This document shows, in pieces, positions 36,593 through 42,389 of a stretch of 42,389 bases of DNA (within the stretch, counting starts at the first letter, position 1; every line of letters starts with the position of its first letter). The DNA is from a virus, in IMG/VR virus record IMGVR_UViG_3300023222_000089, positions 1 through 42,389 of that record, one strand, 5' to 3'. Both the position numbers and the translations under genes were made by a program. Below the pieces are notes generated by a model. The model was not told the origin of the DNA. It did not search any database and saw nothing but the letters and a program-made list of their open reading frames with translations.

Positions 36593-37506
36593 GATCCTGC
36601 CTCGGGTATTGGCTTTAATTTACCAAGAGGAAATACACCGACCATTGAAGAATACTTTTCAGCTAATTGATTTATAGCTTGAGTAGCCTGATCCGGAGTG
36701 TCAACTTCAGGAGCCATTTGTTGTGCTAGCATATAAGATAAAGGTAAAAACCATTCACTAGGGAAATCAATATTATCACCATTGTCGCTAGTTATATTAA
36801 TTGGCCTTACATAGGTTATATTTAAAAGGGAATTATTATTTGCTGGGGATTTAAAAACGGACAACACACCATCAACAAGTTGAGGTGAATAGTACCACGC
36901 CTGTACAGAACCAGTGGCGGTTTTGTCCCCGGATTCATAATACTGCGTTGAGTTCCATTTGGTTGTTGGAACATCTCCTGATATTGAACTTGATTGATAC
37001 CTACTATTCACCACTTTAACCGGTCTTTCTAAGAAATTAGTAAATACATAAACTGTACTAGAAGTAGGCACTGAAAAATTAAGAGTGTCATCAAGTATAG
37101 CGGCGCCAGCGGTATAACTTGCAACAGTTGTCCACTGTATTGAACCGTTAGTATGTATGATACCGATGTTGTCACCCGTATTTATATCACCGGTAACATT
37201 TAGTGTAGTTCCTGAAGATACAGAATCGGTTAACAGGCTTAAGAATTCATCTTTATTAGCTGCAAAATCCCCGTTGGGACCTAGTTTATATTCTATCTTT
37301 CCAGTTTGTAAAGGTAAAACAGCTTGTGTTTCAGTCCACAGGTGATAATTAACTTGTAAAGATTTAACTAGGAAGTTTAAAGATGTGAATCCTGCCTCTC
37401 TATCTTCTGCTGATAATGGTAATACTCGATCAGTCTCACCTAGAATATCAAGTGCTTTCTTAACTATATCAAATCCTGTTGCCGTTAATACGGGGCTTAT
37501 AGCCAT
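36589..37506 (-). CDS. Adaptor-like virion protein, 305 aa
   Basis: The N-terminal helix pair (GFDIVKKALDILGETDRVLP; EDREAGFTSLNFLVKSLQVN) is the layout of podoviral head-tail adaptor proteins; P22 has no separate gene here. A beta domain follows (residues about 85-200; SGTTLNVTGDINTGDNIGII), then a helical end. It sits between gp4-like and gp10-like genes, so a tail-ring role is likely. A duplicated/expanded gp4-type module is one explanation. Confidence 0.75.
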   Translation of the reverse strand: MAISPVLTATGFDIVKKALDILGETDRVLPLSAEDREAGFTSLNFLVKSLQVNYHLWTETQAVLPLQTGKIEYKLGPNGDFAANKDEFLSLLTDSVSSGTTLNVTGDINTGDNIGIIHTNGSIQWTTVASYTAGAAILDDTLNFSVPTSSTVYVFTNFLERPVKVVNSRYQSSSISGDVPTTKWNSTQYYESGDKTATGSVQAWYYSPQLVDGVLSVFKSPANNNSLLNITYVRPINITSDNGDNIDFPSEWFLPLSYMLAQQMAPEVDTPDQATQAINQLAEKYSSMVGVFPLGKLKPIPEAGS

Positions 37507-37509
37507 ACC

Positions 37510-38223
37510 TTATTGCTCCAATTTTTTATTAACAGCAAAGTTTATAGTTGTGACCACCTGACCATTAGCTGTGGTTCCTGTCACCTCTACCCTATAAACT
37601 CCAACGTTATTAAACGTTAACTTTGCCGAAGCAATTTGATTATCAAAGGTTTCATTTTCTATTTTTATCTTTCCATCTTCAGCAACCCATACAACATCGG
37701 TAAGCGTGTCACCTAACAACCAAGATGTAAAATCTACAGGCCAATTTATAAATGAATCAACCTTGAATTGATGTGCTTCAGATGATGCCTTTAAATTCCT
37801 AAAGAAAGTATTTTGATACCTGTAACAATCATTAACTATGTTACCTAATCCGCGAGGTATTCTGTTGTGATATTTAACAATAGGAAGTGTGGCGCCTCGT
37901 TTCATCATGTTAGATATACCAGCCCTAGCTTGCATCATAACCGATTGAGGTATTTCTATTCCATAATCTGCGCCTATCCTCATAGCCAACCCTGAAGATA
38001 TAGCGTCAAGATCACCCAATGTTAACCCAGACTCTTCTTCTAACGTCGCGTTATCACCAGTTGAATTATAACCAGTATTTATAGAAGGTCTATCGTCCAA
38101 CTCCGCCATAAAAGATTCTAAATCAATAAGCGCGTCAGGGTATTGAGGTATAGAGGGATCTGAACTAGCACCTTTAACCTTTAATTTTCTAAATGCTTTT
38201 TCAATTATGTTTAATTTTATCAT
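37510..38223 (-). CDS. Tail accessory factor/head completion protein (P22 gp4-like), 237 aa
   Basis: P22 gp4 seals the portal ring. Residues about 5-40 (IEKAFRKLKVKG; ALIDLESFMAELDDR) and 78-110 (GLAMRIGADYGIEIP; QARAGISNMMKRG; LPIVKYHNRIPRGLGN) follow the gp4 pattern, ending with the YR(Y) motif region. An extra C-terminal beta domain (about residues 140-235, IENETFDNQIASAKLTFNNV) is absent from the 166-residue P22 protein. Follows a terminator behind the coat gene block, so it has a lower transcription level or own start. Confidence 0.85.
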   Translation of the reverse strand: MIKLNIIEKAFRKLKVKGASSDPSIPQYPDALIDLESFMAELDDRPSINTGYNSTGDNATLEEESGLTLGDLDAISSGLAMRIGADYGIEIPQSVMMQARAGISNMMKRGATLPIVKYHNRIPRGLGNIVNDCYRYQNTFFRNLKASSEAHQFKVDSFINWPVDFTSWLLGDTLTDVVWVAEDGKIKIENETFDNQIASAKLTFNNVGVYRVEVTGTTANGQVVTTINFAVNKKLEQ

Positions 38224-38234
38224 ATAACACCAAT

Positions 38235-38260
38235 AAAAAAGGGAGTTGCGACACTCCCTT
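38235..38260 (-). terminator. Intrinsic terminator after the coat-gene block
   Basis: Minus-strand stem of 8 bp (AAGGGAGT with ACTCCCTT) with a 6-base loop, followed by six T. Placed between the 89-residue gene and the gp4-like gene, so scaffold, coat and the 89-residue protein can be made in excess over tail proteins. Confidence 0.85.
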
Positions 38261-38277
38261 ATTATATCACAAAACTT

Positions 38278-38547
38278 TTAACCTTCAGATTCTTTTGTTT
38301 GTGACTCTAAATCATCAATCTCTGCCTCGGGCTCTGCCTCGGGCTCTGCCTTTTTCTTGGGCTTTTCCTTGGTCTTTTTCTTAGTCTTTAATGCACCGCC
38401 AAGACTATCAGACCAGCCTTCTTTTAAAAGCTGATTTTCATGATCCTCATCGACAGCCTTGGTTACATCATAACTAACCCTGACTCCTTTAAAGCGGGTT
38501 GAAAATATCCCACCTTTCTTGTGAAGTGTCTTTGGATAATCAGTCAT
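38278..38547 (-). CDS. Small late protein with Lys/Glu-rich tail, 89 aa
   Basis: N-terminal 50 residues have a compact shape (YPKTLHKKGGIFSTRFKGVR; HENQLLKEGWSD). The tail has Lys-rich then EPEAEPEAE repeats, encoded by a 12-base tandem DNA repeat. It lies at the coat gene stop (1-base overlap), as small decoration or coat-associated genes often do. Possibly a minor capsid or decoration protein; not recognised. Confidence 0.7.
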   Translation of the reverse strand: MTDYPKTLHKKGGIFSTRFKGVRVSYDVTKAVDEDHENQLLKEGWSDSLGGALKTKKKTKEKPKKKAEPEAEPEAEIDDLESQTKESEG

Positions 38548-39863
38548 TAGGTTTGACCCCCCATAAATATTCCTACCTCTTCAGGTTTTTCAACTTGCCA
38601 ATCATACCAAATAGCAATACGTGTCGAACCATCAAGGCTTCCTAGTCTACCTTGCCAACCTATAATCCCGTTAATTCGACCAGCGGTGAAAGCTTCTGTC
38701 TTCATTCCCGAGAATAAATCTGAACTCGTAGGAATAGGGCTTGATGCCAATACCATCGAGTCTTCAGTCATAATGACGTTAGTTCGACCAGTAACAGTGT
38801 TTAAAAAGTTAATGGTGTCACCAGCGCCAAATGCGGTGATCACGTTTGCGTAAGCAGACTCATCTCTGGTTAGAACGCCCGAGCCACCATCAGCAATAGG
38901 GCGCTCATCCCATGCGTAAGGTCTAGGCGATATAGTTAACACTTGAGCGTTTACATTAACAACAGTAAATGTCAGTAAATCACTGGTTGTTATTTTACCA
39001 TCACGAGATACAGCAAACATTCCGGCAACATCGAACTTATCGCCAACATTAACACCGGTAGTTACACCCGTTACTGTTAATTGTGCGAATCGATTATCAA
39101 AAGGAACGTTAGAACCGTTTGGAGAGGATTCAGTTGCTATTGGTGCAAAGGTTTGAGCGCCGTTAACTGTTAATGCTGCGGCTTGCCCGGTTATAACAGG
39201 TAATTTATTATGTCGATAAACCTCACTAACACCAGCAACTTGATTTTGAAGCTTTCCTTTTTCGTAAGCATCCGATGGTATCTGTCCTTGATAGTTTGCG
39301 GTTGACTGCGTTAACTCTCGGCCTGATGCTTTGTAATCAGTAGCATTCATATAGGCATACATACCTTTCATTTTCGCATACTCAAGATCAAACATCTTTG
39401 TTTCTGTTGCTGCTAGTGCATCCCAACCATTGAAATTAGTCGATCCAATCGCATCAGCATCAGCAACCATGAACGCGCCTTGATTAACAGCTTTTCGCAG
39501 ACCTCGCTCTTCCACTTCACCAGCTAAACGCAAAGCATTTGCCCTGATGCGTCTACGGTATGAACGCTCGTCACGCATATCATCAGCACGTAAACTGAAA
39601 AATGTGTTACTAGGCTCACCAAGTGAACCGCCAACGGATAGCTCTAAAACACCGCCTTCTTGACCTGTTATATCCCAACCGTCAAGACTACGCGCTTGCT
39701 GCTCTATTGGTTTAAACCAACTGTTAGCAGAGCGCTGCAAATCTGCGCCAGGCGGATTGTACAATTGAGCCATACTAGTAAACGTGTCTAATACCTCAAA
39801 TGTTTCTATAATTTCATCTAGCGCATACGTTACTAATGCGCCTTCACTTAATTGACTACTCAT
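38547..39863 (-). CDS. Major coat protein (P22 gp5-like), 438 aa
   Basis: Forms the T=7-type icosahedral shell with the HK97 fold plus P22-type insertion domain. Residues align in order with gp5 (430 aa): YALDEIIETFEVL, NPPGADLQRSANSWFKP, FFSLRADDMRDERSYRRRI, DADAIGS, a Y-K-x-x-G region, DNRFAQLTVTGVT (insertion domain start), YANVITAFGAGD, LFSGMKTEAF and the end IAIWYDWQVEKPEEVGIFMG followed by GQT. Preceded by scaffold with a 12-base gap. Confidence 0.95.
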   Translation of the reverse strand: MSSQLSEGALVTYALDEIIETFEVLDTFTSMAQLYNPPGADLQRSANSWFKPIEQQARSLDGWDITGQEGGVLELSVGGSLGEPSNTFFSLRADDMRDERSYRRRIRANALRLAGEVEERGLRKAVNQGAFMVADADAIGSTNFNGWDALAATETKMFDLEYAKMKGMYAYMNATDYKASGRELTQSTANYQGQIPSDAYEKGKLQNQVAGVSEVYRHNKLPVITGQAAALTVNGAQTFAPIATESSPNGSNVPFDNRFAQLTVTGVTTGVNVGDKFDVAGMFAVSRDGKITTSDLLTFTVVNVNAQVLTISPRPYAWDERPIADGGSGVLTRDESAYANVITAFGAGDTINFLNTVTGRTNVIMTEDSMVLASSPIPTSSDLFSGMKTEAFTAGRINGIIGWQGRLGSLDGSTRIAIWYDWQVEKPEEVGIFMGGQT

Positions 39864-39875
39864 TTCAATGTGCCC

Positions 39876-40802
39876 TTATTTTTTATTTTGAGCTTTTAGT
39901 TTTCTATACAATGCGTGATCACCTTTATTGGCTGCGGCATCCATTCTTGATTGAATGGAGTTTCCCGGTGAACTGCTGTTATCAACAGACTGATCACCTG
40001 GTGCCTTACTTATAGCCTTGTGTTTTCGCCTTGCTTTACCTTCAAGCTCGTTAATAGCCGTTTCCAGCTTACCAATTGCGTAAACAAAACCTTTTTCATT
40101 TGTATGCGCTAAATCAGCGTACTCAGCCATTTTTTCAGGGTTGTGTGAAAGATGATAAATAATCTTAGGTGTTGCTTTAGGGGTAAGACTAAGCATGTAA
40201 GTTAATATACCTTCAGGCATTGAATCAACAAAGTTATCCTCTGCATCATCGTAATCAGAAAGCTTTAAACTATCCACATCATCAGAATATGAAATCATAT
40301 CCTTTTCTTGAGTCGCTAGATTATCATTAGCTTGTTGGACTCTTTGCTGATGTTGTTGGCCAGCGGTGTTTTGCTGTTGCTGGTGATGTAAAGCATATTG
40401 AGTTCGTCTAAACTCAAACTGATCATCACTTTCATTATCATAATCACGCTCAGGTATTTGCGGTTTTATATGTTCGACTTGCTGCTTATTTAGTTGCTCA
40501 ACTTTTTTCTGTGAAGCTTCTAACTCTTTAGCTAACCGTTTACTTTTCCGTTTATACTTATGAGACCTGTTCGACTGTTTTTTGGTTTTGTCTTCTTCTG
40601 GCTCGGTACCACCAGTTAGAGCATCACTTAAATTAAATTCTTCTTCCGTTTCACCAGTTTGCTCAGTTTCTACGCTTTCGGCTGCGACACCTTGACTTTC
40701 TTCTGACTCGGACTGTTCGCTTGTTACTTCTTCAGATACTTGATTTAAGTTATTTTCTAAATCGGTTGAATCATCAACCACCGCTTCATTTTCTAAGGAC
40801 AC
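39876..40802 (-). CDS. Scaffolding protein (P22 gp8-like), 308 aa
   Basis: Internal assembly chaperone that leaves the head before maturation. Length 308 versus 303 for P22 gp8. Very acidic N-terminus (VDDSTDLENNLNQVSEEVTS), charged helical middle and a basic C-terminal helix (MDAAANKGDHALYRKLKAQN), the part that binds coat in P22. The start is a GTG at 40802, with AGGTGA 6 bases upstream. First gene of the capsid transcript, after the promoter and 5' hairpin at 40836-40890. Confidence 0.88.
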   Translation of the reverse strand: MSLENEAVVDDSTDLENNLNQVSEEVTSEQSESEESQGVAAESVETEQTGETEEEFNLSDALTGGTEPEEDKTKKQSNRSHKYKRKSKRLAKELEASQKKVEQLNKQQVEHIKPQIPERDYDNESDDQFEFRRTQYALHHQQQQNTAGQQHQQRVQQANDNLATQEKDMISYSDDVDSLKLSDYDDAEDNFVDSMPEGILTYMLSLTPKATPKIIYHLSHNPEKMAEYADLAHTNEKGFVYAIGKLETAINELEGKARRKHKAISKAPGDQSVDNSSSPGNSIQSRMDAAANKGDHALYRKLKAQNKK

Positions 40803-40835
40803 TGTTTTTCACCTATTCAGTTAGTGCGTCTGGTA

Positions 40836-40849
40836 CACGTAAAGACGTG
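40836..40849 (-). promoter_or_regulatory. 5' leader hairpin of the scaffold-coat transcript
   Basis: CACGT (40836-40840) and ACGTG (40845-40849) pair around a 4-base loop. It would lie within 20 bases of the predicted 5' end and may stabilise the capsid transcript. Confidence 0.45.
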
Positions 40850-40860
40850 CTGCTTGTTAT

Positions 40861-40890
40861 ATTATAAATGTTTTGCTGTTTTATTATCAG
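40861..40890 (-). promoter_or_regulatory. Late promoter for scaffold and coat genes
   Basis: Minus strand: CTGATA (plus 40885-40890; 4 of 6), 18-base spacer, perfect TATAAT (plus 40861-40866). Predicted start near 40854. Diverges from the cassette promoter at 40894-40921. Confidence 0.55.
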
Positions 40891-40893
40891 TCG

Positions 40894-40921
40894 TTGCGTA
40901 TAGTTAAACATCTGCTATACT
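40894..40921 (+). promoter_or_regulatory. Promoter of the inverted regulator cassette
   Basis: Extended -10 TGCTATACT (TATACT at 40916-40921) with a poor -35 (TTGCGT at 40894-40899). Inverted half-sites GTTAAAC (40903-40909) and GTTTAAC (40944-40950) flank the start region and could be an operator of the following helix-turn-helix protein. Confidence 0.55.
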
Positions 40922-40961
40922 TACCGTTGATTAGTTTAATATTGTTTAACACGGGGTTAGT

Positions 40962-41162
40962 ATGAATTTAGGGGAAGCTATATTGGTTATGCTTGCAAGA
41001 AGAAGGAAGAGCCAGACATGGTTAGCTAAAGAGGTTAGCGTAACAAGGTGCTATATGAGCAGCTTGTGTAATAATAATCGTGAACCATCATGGGGGCTGG
41101 TTAATAGAATTAGTAATGCGCTTGGTTGTAAATTGTCCGAACTAATTAGAGAGGGTGAGTGA
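40962..41162 (+). CDS. XRE/Cro-type helix-turn-helix regulator, 66 aa
   Basis: The five-helix XRE fold is clear: LGEAILVMLARRRKSQTWLA, then KEVSVTRCYMSSLCNNNREP and LVNRISNALGCKLSELIRE. Single-domain Cro-sized repressor. First gene of a plus-strand cassette placed against the late operon, with its own promoter and inverted half-sites just upstream, so autoregulation is likely. Can also affect the divergent scaffold-coat promoter 70 bases away. Confidence 0.85.
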   Translation: MNLGEAILVMLARRRKSQTWLAKEVSVTRCYMSSLCNNNREPSWGLVNRISNALGCKLSELIREGE

Positions 41163-41163
41163 T

Positions 41164-41619
41164 ATGAATTATAAAAGATACATGGTATTCACTAGTGATG
41201 AGTACGATAATCCTGGTCCGTTTGAGTGTCTATCTTTTAATACAGACAATAAACGTAATGCTTTAACATTTAATGATGGGAGCTATAGCACGATTGTGTT
41301 TGATAGGGTTGATGGTTGTATGATAAAGCAGGAGTATTTAGTTGGAACTGAAGAGGCACTAAAAAAGATAAGTAAACATAAACGAGAATCAAACGCAACA
41401 GATTACAGTGTAATTCCACCATGGGTTTATAAGAGTCTAAGCACTTGGGATGATAAGTTAAATCAAAATATAGAAGAACAGCACAAGTATTTAAAATATG
41501 AAGAATCTCAGCGTATTCAGTTACAGTCAAATCAGGCTCCTTTAGTCTTTCCGTTTGATCATCACTGTGAAGGCATAAGACTTATGATGTTGAGGAAGCG
41601 TTTAAAGGGGGGTGAGTAA
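41164..41619 (+). CDS. Hypothetical protein of regulator cassette, 151 aa
   Basis: Begins MNYKRYMVFTSDEYDNPGPF, with an acidic beta-type first half and helical second half (LSTWDDKLNQNIEEQHKYLK). The ATG at 41164 is preferred to a GTG at 41155 because GAGGG is 8 bases upstream. It overlaps the next gene by one base. The fold resembles small immunity- or inhibitor-type proteins only in size; no function assigned. Confidence 0.65.
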   Translation: MNYKRYMVFTSDEYDNPGPFECLSFNTDNKRNALTFNDGSYSTIVFDRVDGCMIKQEYLVGTEEALKKISKHKRESNATDYSVIPPWVYKSLSTWDDKLNQNIEEQHKYLKYEESQRIQLQSNQAPLVFPFDHHCEGIRLMMLRKRLKGGE

Positions 41620-42170
41620 TGTGTAATTGCGAGAAACTACTGAGAGCTTTTATTGAGGCTCAGGGTTATGAGGTTGAAGAAAGGTACGATATTTATGTTT
41701 CTGGCGTTTACATTAAAACTCAAGATGTAAAAGAGCAAGAGGTCAAAGGCAATCAATTCGCCATTATTAACAAGCCTAATTACAAAGTAACCAAGAAGGT
41801 CAAAGATAACCCGGTAGGTTTTTTGTTTGACCATGACGGTAAAGGTATAGTAACTGAACTCACTAATCGCAGTGAATGGGTTATTCATAATTATACTGGC
41901 GATGGTACAAGCTCAATACCTACTTGTGAAGGCATGCGGTTTACAGTTAATGGAAATACAAGAGGTTTTGAAGACACCACTTTTCATCCTGGTGATAACA
42001 AAAATGACGCAACGGATTTTTGTCTTGATCACGAATCACTAAAGGTGGTAGCGAGAAATAATTCTGCTAGATGTGCAGATGCAATGTTTCCAGAAAGAAA
42101 CAAGGCTTGGCAGGATGAGTATGAAAGGATGTGGCGTAGAGAATTCGCTGAAATGATAGGTGATTTATGA
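41619..42170 (+). CDS. Hypothetical protein of regulator cassette, 183 aa
   Basis: Cys near the start (MCNCEKLLRAFIEAQGYEVE), a central beta region (YIKTQDVKEQEVKG; PVGFLFDHDGKGIVTELTNR), and an end with DHESLKVVARNNS. Also a helical C-terminus (WQDEYERMWRREFAEMIGDL). No family recognised. ATGA overlap with the fourth cassette gene. Confidence 0.65.
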   Translation: MCNCEKLLRAFIEAQGYEVEERYDIYVSGVYIKTQDVKEQEVKGNQFAIINKPNYKVTKKVKDNPVGFLFDHDGKGIVTELTNRSEWVIHNYTGDGTSSIPTCEGMRFTVNGNTRGFEDTTFHPGDNKNDATDFCLDHESLKVVARNNSARCADAMFPERNKAWQDEYERMWRREFAEMIGDL

Positions 42171-42389
42171 GTAAACATATAGATATCACAGACCCTTATT
42201 ACTCCATGGATAATGATGGCTTTACTGTTGGTAAATTACCGAACAGGGATTACATGTTTATGGTATTTAAAAAACCAAGAATTAGAGTGAAGACAAGGAA
42301 GGAAATAAACAAAACTGTACGGTGGATATATGCCACCATTACAATTACCAACCCTCTGAATGGAGCCGTTGAAGTTGATGGTTTTTTAT
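42167..42389 (+). CDS. Hypothetical protein, N-terminal part (continues at 1-227)
   Basis: Fourth gene of the cassette; starts by ATGA overlap with the 183-residue gene. The first 29 residues (MSKHIDITDPYYSMDNDGFT; VGKLPNRDY) precede the part repeated at the window start. Full protein 101 residues once the circle is closed. The window end truncates it. Confidence 0.8.
   Translation, partial: MSKHIDITDPYYSMDNDGFTVGKLPNRDYMFMVFKKPRIRVKTRKEINKTVRWIYATITITNPLNGAVEVDGFL
42246..42389. repeat. Terminal direct repeat (right copy)
   Basis: Exact duplicate of 1-144; marks the closure of the circular sequence. See the left copy. Confidence 0.95.

Overview
The window is one complete, circularly closed genome of a P22-like short-tailed phage (podovirus). 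Its last 144 bases (42246-42389) repeat bases 1-144 exactly, so the circular unit is 42,245 bp, and one gene runs across the join (42167-42389, then 1-227). The AT-rich composition, the P22-type head genes and the gammaproteobacterial phage accessory families (RusA, DUF1364, YqaJ, Lar-like zinc ribbon) suggest a marine or aquatic gammaproteobacterial host. That host is an inference. No integrase, polymerase, helicase or tRNA gene was recognised.

Layout. (i) 26.4-40.8 kb and 0.27-6.2 kb, minus strand: the late module. Read on the minus strand around the circle, the order is terS, terL, portal, two accessory structural genes, [an inverted plus-strand cassette], scaffold, coat, a small gene, gp4-like, an adaptor-like protein, gp10-like, two small genes, three ejection proteins, tail fibre, fibre-assembly protein. 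This is P22 order with two interruptions. (ii) 40.96 kb to 0.23 kb, plus strand: a four-gene cassette headed by a small helix-turn-helix regulator, inserted between portal and scaffold. (iii) 6.3-9.5 kb, minus strand: structural or fibre-type accessory proteins, a probable holin and a membrane protein. (iv) 9.5-22.9 kb, minus strand: a long leftward early/middle region of small, tightly overlapping genes with rusA, DUF1364, two replication-type proteins, a GH24 endolysin, two related homing-endonuclease-like genes and a ribbon-helix-helix protein as first gene. (v) 23.0-26.4 kb, plus strand: a short rightward early operon with a YqaJ exonuclease, a probable ssDNA-binding protein and small unknowns.

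Regulation. Regions iv and v diverge from a control region (22.88-23.04 kb) with overlapping back-to-back promoters and two copies of a 16-bp repeat containing the palindrome TAGTACTA, plausibly the operator of the adjacent ribbon-helix-helix protein. Leftward transcription seems to be segmented: a terminator and a fresh TTGACA promoter at 15.4 kb, a TATACT promoter inside an inverted repeat at 12.0 kb, and a terminator followed by a promoter just before terS (6.2 kb). A strong terminator follows the coat gene block (38.24 kb).

Most notable observations. A roughly 0.9-kb protein-free block at 18.35-19.24 kb is dense with long inverted repeats (19 bp, 14 bp, 8 bp and others), has a consensus-like minus-strand promoter at exactly its upstream edge, and holds a canonical tRNA T-loop sequence in a minihelix. 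It is best explained as a large ornate phage noncoding RNA of the GOLLD/ROOL type, or a new class. A second, small two-hairpin RNA lies on the plus strand beside terS. Others are a homing-endonuclease-like gene whose C-terminal tail copies that of the neighbouring replication gene, an exact 39-bp in-frame repeat shared by an ejection-protein gene and a tiny early gene, and a plus-strand membrane-peptide gene with its own extended -10 promoter wedged between ejection and tail-fibre genes.
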